DNA from: Bacteroidia bacterium | Lineage (GTDB): Bacteria > Bacteroidota > Bacteroidia > Flavobacteriales > Flavobacteriaceae | Direction: 5' to 3' | NCBI GenBank assembly: GCA_030432635.1 | Contig: JAUIMB010000009.1 | Coordinates: 62,001 to 126,000, forward strand | Length of the DNA stretch: 64,000 nucleotides | Part shown: in pieces, positions 36,093 through 45,462 of the stretch | Layout: each line of letters begins with the position of its first letter | How positions within the stretch are numbered: position 1 is the first letter of the stretch | Translations under genes and position numbers: made by a program | Notes under the pieces: model-generated | Told to the model about the DNA's origin: nothing | Seen by the model: only the letters and a program-made list of their open reading frames with translations | Databases searched by the model: none

Positions 36093-37285
36093 GTAAAACA
36101 CTAAAGATATATATCGGCATTTTGATATTGTTGTTCATGGGAATCATAGCTATTGAGTTTTCAACACCACCTCCTATCAATTGGCAGAAAACCTATAACG
36201 AAACTCATAAAATACCGTATGGAACGTATGTTTTTCACGAAGAGTTAAACAACTTATTTCCAGATAGCAACATAGAATCAATTAAAGTAACTCCTTATGA
36301 GTTTTTCGATGATTTTTATAATTGGGAAGACAGCACTTACCACACCAGTGGAACATATGTTTTAATCGACGACTATTCTAGCATTGACAATACTTCAGCC
36401 CAAGAGCTCATGGATTTCGCCTCACACGGAAACGACATCTTTATGTCGAGTAATTATTTTCCAAGACGACTTATGGATTCCTTAGGATTCAACACCGACA
36501 ATGATTTTGATTTTGAAGGAAAAGCCCAATTTTCGTTCACCAACCCAAGACTTAAAAATGACTCTATTACCATCGAAAAAGGGTTGAGTAATATTTACTT
36601 TTCAAAAATTGACACCTTAAACACAATCGTTCTTGGCCATCAAAAGTTTTCCGATTCAACGTATACAAACTTCATAAAACGACCTTGGGGCAATGGTAAT
36701 TTCTATCTGCACCTCCAACCCGTCGTCTTCACAAATTATCAGCTACTCAGAAAGTCCAACAGCAAATACGCTTCCAGCATTATGTCGTATTTTGGTGACG
36801 ATACCATTTATTTTGATTCAAGGAACAAATCAGCACGAGAACTAGGCACTTCTCCTTTACGATTTGTTTTAAGCCAAGCGCCTCTGCGTTGGGCTTGGTA
36901 TCTAGCATTGATTGCAATCGTATTTTTTATGATTTTCAACGCCAAACGCAGACAACGCATAGTAAATATAAAAGAGCCACTAAAAAACACAACGATCGAT
37001 TTTACAAAAACCATTGGCAATCTCTACTATGAAACCAAAGACCACGATAATCTCATTGAGAAAAAAATCACTTATTTTTTAGAGTATATTCGTCGGGTGT
37101 ATTATCTCGACACACAACTATTAGACGATAAGTTTGTAAAAAATTTGGCACTTAAGTCAAATAAGGACGAAGCAAACCTTAAAAAATTAATAAACCAAAT
37201 TGCATATTTAAAAGCAAAAACCTCTTGTAGCGAAGATGATTTATTGGGTTTAAACAAAGCAATAGAAGATTTTTATACTACATAA
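36089..37285 (+). CDS. DUF4350 membrane protein
   Basis: 398 residues. A transmembrane helix at about 5-25, a large periplasmic region with the DUF4350 (glutamine-amidotransferase-like) pattern 'GTYVFHEELNNLFPDSNI', 'YVLIDDYSSIDNTSAQELMD' and 'GNDIFMSSNYF', then a second helix near 270-288 and a cytosolic helical tail. The role is unknown, but the family is consistently encoded with MoxR ATPases. It overlaps the DUF4129 gene by 4 bases (ATGA). Confidence 0.78.
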   Translation: MSKTLKIYIGILILLFMGIIAIEFSTPPPINWQKTYNETHKIPYGTYVFHEELNNLFPDSNIESIKVTPYEFFDDFYNWEDSTYHTSGTYVLIDDYSSIDNTSAQELMDFASHGNDIFMSSNYFPRRLMDSLGFNTDNDFDFEGKAQFSFTNPRLKNDSITIEKGLSNIYFSKIDTLNTIVLGHQKFSDSTYTNFIKRPWGNGNFYLHLQPVVFTNYQLLRKSNSKYASSIMSYFGDDTIYFDSRNKSARELGTSPLRFVLSQAPLRWAWYLALIAIVFFMIFNAKRRQRIVNIKEPLKNTTIDFTKTIGNLYYETKDHDNLIEKKITYFLEYIRRVYYLDTQLLDDKFVKNLALKSNKDEANLKKLINQIAYLKAKTSCSEDDLLGLNKAIEDFYTT

Positions 37286-37288
37286 CAT

Positions 37289-38329
37289 ATGGAACATACA
37301 GACGACCACAGCATCGAAGATCAAGGGCAAAACCAAGCAACCGAAAATAGCCCCAAAGATCTTAACTTCAAAAACCGTATCGACCTCAGCGAACTCCAAG
37401 ATGGAATTGCGCTTATCAAAACTGAAATCAGCAAAGTCATTGTTGGCCAGAAAAGCATGGTCGACATGCTCATTGCTTCAATTTTAGCCAATGGTCATTC
37501 CCTCATAGAAGGTGTACCAGGAGTCGCCAAAACCATTTCAGCAAAGCTTTTGGCTAAGTCCCTAGATATCGGGTTTAGTAGGATACAGTTTACGCCAGAT
37601 CTCATGCCAAGTGATATTTTAGGAACCTCTGTGTTCAATATGAAAACTTCAGAGTTCGAGTTTAAGGAAGGACCGATTTTTTCAAATATGATTCTCATTG
37701 ACGAAATCAATAGAGCACCTGCAAAAACACAGGCTGCCTTGTTTGAGGTAATGGAAGAACGCCAGATCACGATTGACGGACAAAAATATAAAATGGACCT
37801 ACCCTTTATTGTATTAGCAACCCAAAACCCTGTCGAACAAGAAGGAACCTACCGATTGCCTGAAGCCCAACTCGATCGATTTTTGTTTAAGATAGATATT
37901 GACTATCCCAACAAGGAAGAGGAAGTTGAAATCCTAAATCGCGAACAAAATTTACAAGGTGCAATCAAGACTGATCAAATCGCATCTCATTTAAGTAAAG
38001 TACAAATCAATAAGTTTCAAAAACTTGTAGATCAAGTCATTATTGAATCCCATTTGATTCAATACATTGCAGATATCATAATCAATACACGTAACAACCC
38101 GTTCTTGTATTTGGGCGCATCTCCTAGGGCATCTATAGCTATTTTAAAATCCAGCAAAGCGTTTGCCGCTATGGATGGTCGTGACTTTGTAACACCTGAA
38201 GACATTAAACGAGCTGCAATTCCAGTGCTACAACATCGTGTTATTGTGACACCAGAACGTGAAATGGAAGGCGTAACAACGAAACAAATCATCAAACAAA
38301 TTATAGAAGCTGTAGAAATTCCTAGGTAG
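37289..38329 (+). CDS. MoxR family AAA+ ATPase
   Basis: 346 residues. After an acidic, Gln-rich N-terminus (1-30) come Walker A 'GVPGVAKT' at 75-82, Walker B 'MILIDEINRAPAKTQAAL', sensor 'PFIVLATQNPVEQEGTYRLP' and the arginine-containing 'EAQLDRFLFKI'. MoxR ATPases act as chaperones that assemble or activate partner proteins with VWA/DUF58 domains, which matches the next gene. Length and motifs are complete. Confidence 0.9.
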   Translation: MEHTDDHSIEDQGQNQATENSPKDLNFKNRIDLSELQDGIALIKTEISKVIVGQKSMVDMLIASILANGHSLIEGVPGVAKTISAKLLAKSLDIGFSRIQFTPDLMPSDILGTSVFNMKTSEFEFKEGPIFSNMILIDEINRAPAKTQAALFEVMEERQITIDGQKYKMDLPFIVLATQNPVEQEGTYRLPEAQLDRFLFKIDIDYPNKEEEVEILNREQNLQGAIKTDQIASHLSKVQINKFQKLVDQVIIESHLIQYIADIIINTRNNPFLYLGASPRASIAILKSSKAFAAMDGRDFVTPEDIKRAAIPVLQHRVIVTPEREMEGVTTKQIIKQIIEAVEIPR

Positions 38330-38431
38330 CGGATAGTGAAAAGACTTATAATCCATCAGAGACGAACAACAAGTAAATTACGAACGTATTATGAAGACGC
38401 TCTTTTAACGTACAACTCTTAAATTAAAGCA

Positions 38432-39763
38432 TTGAAACGTATCAAACCTTTTTATCTTCAAAATAGATTCTTCTATGCCTGCATCGCTTTAATAGTGCTG
38501 TTTGTGCTTAGCTTTATCTTTCCAAGAGGCTTTGCTATAGCTCAATTGCTATTGTTATTATTGGTAACGCTTACTGTTCTGGACACCCTTATTCTGTTTG
38601 CGGCAAAACATGGCGTTAAGGGAGAACGCATTTTACCTGAAAAACTATCCAATGGTGATGAAAACCCAGTAAATCTTATCATTCATAACTATTACACCTT
38701 CAAGGTCTATGTGAATATTATTGACGAAATCCCAGAACAGTTTCAAGTACGTAACTTCAGTATTAAAAGAGCATTGGAACCTTCTAGCACTTCGGAAATC
38801 GAGTACAGACTGAGACCTCTAGAGCGTGGCGAATATCATTTTGGCAAGCTCAACATCTATGTCACTTCAATATTTGGCTTGATTGCTCGCCGTTTTACCA
38901 CTGAAGACAATGCCATGGTGCCTACCTACCCAAGCTTTATACAATTGCGCAAATACGATTTGATTGCCATTAGCAATAACCTCCACCAATATGGCATTAA
39001 GAAAATCAGGAAGATTGGCCATACCATGGAGTTTGAGCAGATTAAGGATTATGTTATGGGTGATGACTTAAGAACTATTAATTGGAAAGCTACAGCCAAG
39101 CGAAATCAGTTAATGGTGAACCAGTTTCAGGATGAAAAATCCCAACCTGTCTACTCAATCATCGATAAGGGTCGCGTTATGAAAATGCCATTTGATGGTC
39201 TAACTTTATTGGATTATGCCATTAATGCGGCTTTGGTCATATCTAATGTCGCTTTGAAAAAACAAGACAAAGCTGGTATCCTGGCGTTTTCCAAAAAGGT
39301 GGAGAACATTGTTGTTGCTGAGCGACGCACCTCGCAAATGAATCTCGTTTTAGAAACGCTTTACAATGTGTCTACCGATTTCTATGAAAGTGATTACAGC
39401 AGACTTTATGCAGATTGCAAACGCAACATCACTCATCGAAGCTTAATGCTGTTATACACCAATTTCGAGACTTTGGATGGTTTGCACAGACAATTGCCTT
39501 ACTTAAAAGGAATTGCCAAAAATCATTTGCTTGTGGTTATTTTCTTTAAAAATACAGAACTTAACACGTTGATCACTGAAAAAGCCGAAACTGTCCAACA
39601 AGCTTATGACAAGGTTATCGCTGAAAAGTTTGCTTTTGAAAAACGATTGATCGTAAATGAACTTCAGAAGTATGGCATCCAATCCATACTCACTTCACCG
39701 CAGGATCTAACGATCGACACCATCAACAAATACTTGGAAATCAAAGCAAGAGGATTGCTTTAA
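38432..39763 (+). CDS. DUF58 protein with VWA-like region
   Basis: 443 residues from a TTG start at 38432. Two N-terminal transmembrane helices (about 13-50), then a beta-domain, the DUF58 motif 'GDDLRTINWKATAKRNQLMV' near residue 210, and a VWA-like C-terminal part with 'SIIDKGRVMKMP' where the usual DxSxS metal site is degenerate. MoxR and DUF58 proteins work as pairs. A 102-base spacer after moxR holds no clear terminator, so it likely belongs to the same operon. Confidence 0.85.
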   Translation: MKRIKPFYLQNRFFYACIALIVLFVLSFIFPRGFAIAQLLLLLLVTLTVLDTLILFAAKHGVKGERILPEKLSNGDENPVNLIIHNYYTFKVYVNIIDEIPEQFQVRNFSIKRALEPSSTSEIEYRLRPLERGEYHFGKLNIYVTSIFGLIARRFTTEDNAMVPTYPSFIQLRKYDLIAISNNLHQYGIKKIRKIGHTMEFEQIKDYVMGDDLRTINWKATAKRNQLMVNQFQDEKSQPVYSIIDKGRVMKMPFDGLTLLDYAINAALVISNVALKKQDKAGILAFSKKVENIVVAERRTSQMNLVLETLYNVSTDFYESDYSRLYADCKRNITHRSLMLLYTNFETLDGLHRQLPYLKGIAKNHLLVVIFFKNTELNTLITEKAETVQQAYDKVIAEKFAFEKRLIVNELQKYGIQSILTSPQDLTIDTINKYLEIKARGLL

Positions 39764-39817
39764 AGAATCTTAAAAAAACCGATGGTAATCCGTCGCTAAT
39801 GCTTCTACAAAGCGAGA

Positions 39818-42118
39818 CTACCAATACACCCTGAACATCAGATTTGGTGTGAATCCGATAGCATAACGGTCAATCCGTTCAATTTCCGAATTGAAATCAT
39901 TATTACCACGATACTCTGTACTGATCAAATTGAACTTATCGTAAACATTTCTGATAGACAACCCTATTTTAGCACTTAGCTTTCCTTCTGAAGAAAACCG
40001 AAACTTATAGGTCGATGAAAAATCCAAACGATGGTAATTTGGTAACCGTTCGGTATTGATACCATCATTAAACTCAAAGCCTTCATTACCCATTGAAGAT
40101 ACAGTATATGGCTTCCCAGTTTGCCATCGCCAACCCAATGCCATTTGAAAATTGGATACCTTATAACTCAAGGCTGCCGAAAAGGCATGTCTCACGTTGG
40201 ATCTTGAGGTAAAATAGGCATCGTTATTTAGGTTTTGGTATTTACTTTCAGAGTTATTGTAGGTATAGCTCAACCAAGTGTTAAACCCTTTAAATCGCTT
40301 TCTTAAAAACATATCAATGCCATAAATGCGTTGTTCTCCTATGTTGAATGTACTGCTACTCGGATTTAAAAACCCAAGTGACAAAGCTGAGATGCCATCC
40401 AAAGTCTTATAATAATTATCAATATCCACGGTCCAGCCTTTGTTATTGTATATAAATCCTGCTGAAACCTGTTTGCTATTGATAATAGGGAACTCATTGC
40501 CATTGGCCAAACGCCAAAGTCTATTCTCTAATGACAGATCACTCAATATCGTTTCATCAATCTCGCTAATGATTTGGTTTTTGACCTCAGCAGACATTTG
40601 AAGCGACACATTTTTGAACAACTTTTTATGGAGCAATAATCGTGGTTCCAAACGAACAGCATCCAGTTCCTTATAATAACTGGCTCTAACTCCTACAGAT
40701 ACCTCAAAAAGCTTTGGGTTTGCATAGTCGTAATTCACAAATACGTTATGGGCTTGAACAACGGTTTTGTCGTCATCCAATACAAATTGAAGATCAGATG
40801 TATTCAAAAAGGCATAGCCTACATCTTTTAGCACATACTGATAGCCCAAACTCGCTGAGTGTTTTTCATTAAATTCCTGAATGAGCTCCGTTGAAAGTCC
40901 TGAATCAAAAATAACATTTCGTTTCTCAAAATCGGAAGTTTGCGCTCCAGCTTCTGAAGTAATAAAATTGTAATTAAGCTTATAATCCGAAAAATAAGCA
41001 TTGGTGTTTTGCTTCATTTTATCTGACCATCGCGTTTCCCAACCAATAGCATATCCTGAATTTTTTATGGACATACGATCATTAAAATTCTGGTTTGCAC
41101 TCTCATTATTTACCGTATAATCCAAGGCATTATCTATAGAAACCAAGCTTCCGTAGATATAATTATTTTGATTGGGTCGGTAATTGAGCTTCACGTTAAA
41201 ATCTAAAAAATTGAAATCATTATTGGGATTGTCTCCATTTCTGATTTTGGTACTTTCAAATACCTTATCAGCCAATTGATCAAAAGTATATGTTTGGTAA
41301 ATATCGGTATAACTCGATCGAACCGATGCCTGAACTCCAAGCTTATTGGCTACTAAAGGCACCTCTGCATATGCATCAACATTGATACCATTTAGTCCGA
41401 GCTGTAATTTCAACCTATCCGAAACATCAGTATTGGTGTGCATTGCAATCACACTCGAAGCACGCTCACCATATCTTGGATGCGAGCCTTTGTTTACAAA
41501 GGTCACACTTTTCGTTGCATTGGGATTAAATGGCGAAATCATACCAAACAAATGACCCTTATGGTACATATTAATACCATCCCAAAGCAATCTATTTTGA
41601 TCCATTTTTCCACCTCTTACCAAAAACCCTGAAGCCGTTTCATTCGGACTCACAACACCAGGAAGGAGCTGAATACTTTCCAAAACATCTGGTTCGGTAA
41701 GGCCAGGTAAAATTCCGAGATTTGTTGGGCGAATGAGATATGTGGCATCCTTTTGTTTTGAAATTCCTTTGGTGAGATAACTATTAAGCACGATTTTATT
41801 CAATTCTTGAATATCAAGAGTTCTGTCAATGGTATTTACAATAATATATCTGTCGGAAATGCGTTCAAATTCTAGATTGGTTTGCACAGAAACAGACGTA
41901 AGCACCTGAGATAGTGTTCGTTCTGCTCTATGTAAGGTCACTGTTTGATCTGCGAGAATGGCATCATTGTAAGAAAACCTAACATCATAGATATCTTCAA
42001 TGATTTTGAAGGCATCTTCAACCGTGTGATTATCAAATACCGTATAAAATTTGGCCTCTTCTTGCGAAAAGGCCAAAACAGGTAGAATTAATGAACAAAT
42101 GATAATCAATTTTTTCAC
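39818..42118 (-). CDS. TonB-dependent receptor with N-terminal STN signalling domain
   Basis: 766 residues from a GTG that overlaps the fecR stop (GTGA). Signal peptide ('LAFSQ'), then an STN domain at about 22-80 ('HTVEDAFKIIEDIYDVRFSY', 'ERTLSQVLTSVSVQT'), which in FecA-type transducers signals ligand binding to the FecR protein. Then a plug ('ESIQLLPGVVSPNETASGFL', 'RGGKMDQNRLLWDG') and a barrel ending 'GFTPNLMFRVYW', with the terminal aromatic of outer-membrane barrels. It would both import a ligand and switch on its own sigma factor. Ligand unknown. Confidence 0.9.
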   Translation of the reverse strand: MKKLIIICSLILPVLAFSQEEAKFYTVFDNHTVEDAFKIIEDIYDVRFSYNDAILADQTVTLHRAERTLSQVLTSVSVQTNLEFERISDRYIIVNTIDRTLDIQELNKIVLNSYLTKGISKQKDATYLIRPTNLGILPGLTEPDVLESIQLLPGVVSPNETASGFLVRGGKMDQNRLLWDGINMYHKGHLFGMISPFNPNATKSVTFVNKGSHPRYGERASSVIAMHTNTDVSDRLKLQLGLNGINVDAYAEVPLVANKLGVQASVRSSYTDIYQTYTFDQLADKVFESTKIRNGDNPNNDFNFLDFNVKLNYRPNQNNYIYGSLVSIDNALDYTVNNESANQNFNDRMSIKNSGYAIGWETRWSDKMKQNTNAYFSDYKLNYNFITSEAGAQTSDFEKRNVIFDSGLSTELIQEFNEKHSASLGYQYVLKDVGYAFLNTSDLQFVLDDDKTVVQAHNVFVNYDYANPKLFEVSVGVRASYYKELDAVRLEPRLLLHKKLFKNVSLQMSAEVKNQIISEIDETILSDLSLENRLWRLANGNEFPIINSKQVSAGFIYNNKGWTVDIDNYYKTLDGISALSLGFLNPSSSTFNIGEQRIYGIDMFLRKRFKGFNTWLSYTYNNSESKYQNLNNDAYFTSRSNVRHAFSAALSYKVSNFQMALGWRWQTGKPYTVSSMGNEGFEFNDGINTERLPNYHRLDFSSTYKFRFSSEGKLSAKIGLSIRNVYDKFNLISTEYRGNNDFNSEIERIDRYAIGFTPNLMFRVYW

Positions 42119-43038
42119 TTCTCGCTCAAATAGATGTTTCCTTTTTCTTTTTCAACATATTGTATCTGTAAGGATCCAAATACCGTTTTTAAAGCAATAT
42201 TTAAGTCCTTATGCGTAAAACTACCAGTATAAATTTGTGATAGATCGACTGCTGAAGCATCGATTGCAATATTATATTGTGATTCTAATGTGGTGATCAC
42301 ATATGGCAATGGCACACTCTTGAAGGAACTCTCACCTTCAACCCAAGTTGGACCTTGTTTTTCAGTATCCCAAGTTTCAATATTGTGACCGTTAATTCGT
42401 CTTACCGAGTTTGAAGGCAGCAACACATAGTCTTCATTTTGAGTATGAACACCTACTTTGCCCTCAAAACAAACCACTTCAAAATAATCGCTCACGGCAT
42501 TCACATTAAATTGTGTTCCTAACACCTGTACATGACCATTTTGGGTTTTAACGGTAAATGTACTTCCTTTCTTCACTTTGAAATACGCCTCTCCATCAAG
42601 AGTTAGCGTTCGGTTAGCCTCCCAATCATCTTCATCATAAGTTAAGGTAGACTTGGAGTTAAGAATGACCTCAGAGCCATCCAAAAGCGCAATTGTTTTT
42701 TGCTCTCCGAAATTGGTTTCAACAGTGACCATATCATCACGTAGCATCGCAAATACGCCAAATAGTATGATCAAGGATGCTGCAATACCAATCCACCAAC
42801 TGGTATTCAAGGTTTTGACCTTTGCTGGTGTATTTGTTATCCGCTGCTGAATTTTATCAAATGAAGTCGCTGTTGATGCTTCCAAAGCCTCATGTGCTTC
42901 CATGCCTCTTTTCAATTTCAAAAAGGCTCTAAAATCTTCATCAGACACTAATGTCTTGAGCTCAGCATCTGTCAGCTCACCTGCCAACCATTGTGCCAAA
43001 AACCTATCGGCATTATTATTTAATTCTTGTTGTTCCAT
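42115..43038 (-). CDS. fecR: FecR-family anti-sigma factor
   Basis: 307 residues. The cytosolic N-terminus (1-80) binds the sigma factor. A transmembrane helix follows at about 80-100 ('WWIGIAASLIILFGVFAML'), then the periplasmic FecR beta-domain ('TVETNFGEQKTIALLDGSEV', 'GEAYFKVKKGSTFTVKTQNG') and a C-terminal domain that docks with STN. The start codon lies only 13 bases after the likely -10 of its ECF promoter, so the leader is very short. It is co-translated with the receptor gene. Confidence 0.9.
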   Translation of the reverse strand: MEQQELNNNADRFLAQWLAGELTDAELKTLVSDEDFRAFLKLKRGMEAHEALEASTATSFDKIQQRITNTPAKVKTLNTSWWIGIAASLIILFGVFAMLRDDMVTVETNFGEQKTIALLDGSEVILNSKSTLTYDEDDWEANRTLTLDGEAYFKVKKGSTFTVKTQNGHVQVLGTQFNVNAVSDYFEVVCFEGKVGVHTQNEDYVLLPSNSVRRINGHNIETWDTEKQGPTWVEGESSFKSVPLPYVITTLESQYNIAIDASAVDLSQIYTGSFTHKDLNIALKTVFGSLQIQYVEKEKGNIYLSEK

Positions 43039-43051
43039 CTATTTTCGTTAT

Positions 43052-43081
43052 CTAAGACAACCTATCTGCTTAAAACCCTAC
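43052..43081 (-). promoter_or_regulatory. Predicted ECF-sigma promoter of fecR-TonB receptor
   Basis: On the minus strand GTAGGG (43081-43076) is followed after 17 bases by GTCTTAG (43058-43052). The identical two boxes with the identical 17-base spacing occur before the Kazal-like lipoprotein gene. GTC in the -10 box is usual for ECF promoters. Confidence 0.72.
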
Positions 43082-43097
43082 TTAAAATTTAAGTTTT

Positions 43098-43610
43098 TCA
43101 AATATTTCCTATTTTCTCCCTTAAAACCAGTAATGCCAAATGCATTCTTTTTTCAACTGCCTTTACTGAAATATCCAATTGTAAAGCAATCTCTTTATAC
43201 TTCTTTTTTTCTATTCTATTAAGCAAAAACACCTCTCTTTGTTTTTCTGGCAATGCCTGTATGGTTTGCTGAAGTTTATCCATGAATTCCTTTTCGAGCA
43301 TAACAAACTCTGGCGATTCATTGGTATGGTGCACAGTCATTGTCTGCTGATGCTTTCGAACGACCTTTTTGTGCTTGACCATATTCAGAAATATATTAGT
43401 TGCCACTGTGTATAGGTAGCTCTTTACTTTTGTTGGATCGACCTTTGAACAATTATCCCATAGCTTTACAAATGTGTCTTGCAAAATATCTTCGGCCTGA
43501 TCTATATCTTGGGTTTTGTAAAATATAAATCGACGCAAATCCTTGGCATACGTTTGATATATACCTTCAAAAATTTTAGGTTTACAAATATTATGCTGTC
43601 CTTCAGGCAT
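43098..43610 (-). CDS. ECF sigma factor (FecI-like)
   Basis: 170 residues. Region 2: 'YAKDLRRFIFYKTQDIDQAE', 'DILQDTFVKLWDNCSKVDP', 'VKSYLYTVATNIFLNMVK'; region 4: 'ALPEKQREVFLLNRIEKKKY' and 'EIALQLDISVKAVEKRMHLA'. This is the layout of FecI-type sigma factors controlled by a FecR protein. fecR begins 59 bases downstream, behind its own predicted promoter, so sigma and fecR can be transcribed separately. Confidence 0.92.
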   Translation of the reverse strand: MPEGQHNICKPKIFEGIYQTYAKDLRRFIFYKTQDIDQAEDILQDTFVKLWDNCSKVDPTKVKSYLYTVATNIFLNMVKHKKVVRKHQQTMTVHHTNESPEFVMLEKEFMDKLQQTIQALPEKQREVFLLNRIEKKKYKEIALQLDISVKAVEKRMHLALLVLREKIGNI

Positions 43611-43665
43611 AGTTAGTTTTGAAATAAGATGACCAAAACTAAATAAAAAAAATTTAGAGAGAAAA

Positions 43666-43695
43666 GTAGGGTTTTTGAATTACCTGGTGTCTTAG
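43666..43695 (+). promoter_or_regulatory. Predicted ECF-sigma promoter of the Kazal-like lipoprotein gene
   Basis: GTAGGG (43666-43671), 17 bases, then GTCTTAG (43689-43695). The match with the promoter before fecR also includes the flanking T-run after GTAGGG. The predicted start near 43702 gives a leader of about 35 bases. Confidence 0.72.
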
Positions 43696-43736
43696 TATTG
43701 ATTAATCACCAAAATTTAATTAACAAAAAAATTACT

Positions 43737-45383
43737 ATGAAAAATTTCAAATTATTCTTATTGAGCTTTGCCCTAATTATAGGTTGCTTTACATCATGTA
43801 CCAATGATGACCCTATAGTTGAAGAGCAAAACATAGACCAAAGCGAATCAATAACGACCACACTTGAAAGGCTAAGCGAACAATACAGCAGTCAAGGTGA
43901 TGTGATTCCGTCAGCAAATCCAACTGGAAACATTGTTTTCGATTTTTGCTTTGATTTTGTTTATCCTTTAAACCTTTCCTATAACAATGGATCAACCGTA
44001 ACCGTAGAAAGTTTGGAGGATCTTGTCGATATTCTAATCAACTCGTCAAATGACCTGTACATTAATGGTATTGCGTTTCCTTTTAACGTTGAAACTTACG
44101 ACGCAGCTTCGGATGCCATTGTAGTTGTTACCATAAATAGTGAGGAAGATTTTGTAGCCCTCTTGGAAGACTGTGATTTTGATGTTGTAGATACTTGCGA
44201 GTGTTACGAATATTACGATCCTGTTTGTGTTGAAATTACAGCGCCAGATGGTCAAACGTTCTTAATGACCTATCCGAATGCTTGTTATGCAGAATGCGAC
44301 GGTTTTACACAACAAGATTTTGCTGAAAATTGTGAAGGTGACTACAACAATCCTGGTGGCACGGAATGCTTCAGTCTTAACTTTCCAATAACAATTATTA
44401 CCGACAATGGTACTTCAGTAACTGTGAATTCCCAAGAGGAATTGGACAATGCACTTTACAACACCTATTACTTTGATTTTGTATATCCATTTGATGTTAC
44501 TTTGGAAGATGGAAATATCATCACAATCACCGATGTAGAAAGCCTTGAAACCCTTTTGGAAGATTGCTATGGAAATTACGGACCAAACGATTGTGAGTTT
44601 GAAATCGAATATTTACAGGATGTCTTAATGTTATGTGACACCTTTACCATTGAAATATTCAATCCTAATGGAAATATCGCAGATGTCAATTATGCCAATT
44701 TTAATGACAATGGCCAACTTGTTGTAAACGGTACTCCAACGGTTGTTGATTCTGGAGCCTGGAGTTTGGCATGTATAGAAAACCAAACCACTTTGACGAT
44801 ATCCAACTTAGGTACCTTTACGCTTTTAAATAACGACTGGACACTTGTTGATTATTTAGGAGAACGCATCATATTTGCCAATGGAGAAGGCTACACGATT
44901 CATATTATTTTAGATTGTAACACATCTCCTTGCAGCGAATGTGAAGACCTACCGTATGACCCTGTTTGTGTTGAAGTAAGCAATCCTGGTGGTGGAACAG
45001 AAGTCATTTCTTTCCCTAATGCATGTTATGCAGAATGTGAAGGCTATTCGCAAGCTGATTTTGTAGACTGCTCTGGAAACACTTCCGAATGTACCACTGA
45101 AGCTGTCTTGGCGATTTTGTTGGAATGCCCATGGGTTACAAATAACACCAACACCTATACCTTCAATCAAGATGGTACTGTAAACATTACTGGATCTGGT
45201 TTAAGTACAGTAGGCAGCTGGACCATCTATATGAGCAACGATGGCTATCCTATCGTAGCTATTGAAGCCAATATTGGAAATTTTGGAGATGAGTGGCACT
45301 TTGTGGATTGCAATCTAATCAATAGTTTAACGGTCATAAGTGCTTTAAATCCAGCAGGAAATATAGTCATGAACTGTGAGTAA
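43737..45383 (+). CDS. Kazal-like, multidomain surface lipoprotein
   Basis: 548 residues from ATG at 43737 (a TTG at 43698 is open but precedes no signal). The lipobox Cys is near residue 20 ('GCFTSCTND'). Two Kazal-type motifs are visible at about 154-201 and 399-446: each has C-x-C/C-x-x-C, 'DPVC', 'YPNACYAEC' or 'FPNACYAEC' and a closing Cys. Between and around them are repeated beta units beginning 'FDFVYP' and a lipocalin-like end region ('GSWTIYMSNDG'). Kazal domains inhibit serine proteases in characterised proteins; the inhibitory loop here cannot be verified. The shared promoter pattern puts it under the neighbouring ECF sigma factor. Confidence 0.72.
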   Translation: MKNFKLFLLSFALIIGCFTSCTNDDPIVEEQNIDQSESITTTLERLSEQYSSQGDVIPSANPTGNIVFDFCFDFVYPLNLSYNNGSTVTVESLEDLVDILINSSNDLYINGIAFPFNVETYDAASDAIVVVTINSEEDFVALLEDCDFDVVDTCECYEYYDPVCVEITAPDGQTFLMTYPNACYAECDGFTQQDFAENCEGDYNNPGGTECFSLNFPITIITDNGTSVTVNSQEELDNALYNTYYFDFVYPFDVTLEDGNIITITDVESLETLLEDCYGNYGPNDCEFEIEYLQDVLMLCDTFTIEIFNPNGNIADVNYANFNDNGQLVVNGTPTVVDSGAWSLACIENQTTLTISNLGTFTLLNNDWTLVDYLGERIIFANGEGYTIHIILDCNTSPCSECEDLPYDPVCVEVSNPGGGTEVISFPNACYAECEGYSQADFVDCSGNTSECTTEAVLAILLECPWVTNNTNTYTFNQDGTVNITGSGLSTVGSWTIYMSNDGYPIVAIEANIGNFGDEWHFVDCNLINSLTVISALNPAGNIVMNCE

Positions 45384-45412
45384 TACATAATGTTGTTTTT
45401 TGTATATAAAGG

Positions 45413-45446
45413 AAAAGCCCTTCGGTTTAATTACTGAAGGGCTTTT
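45413..45446. terminator. Bidirectional terminator between the Kazal-like gene and dps
   Basis: AAAAGCCCTTC (45413-45423) pairs with GAAGGGCTTTT (45436-45446), extended by three further pairs. It lies between two converging genes and has T-rich sequence on the plus side. Confidence 0.8.
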
Positions 45447-45462
45447 ATTATTTTTTAGTGCC

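Noticed and set aside
43052-43695. The two GTAGGG...GTCTTAG copies read as terminal inverted repeats of a mobile element around the sigma gene
   Set aside because: There is no transposase, no target-site duplication, the middle spacers differ, and both copies sit at promoter distance and direction to start codons.
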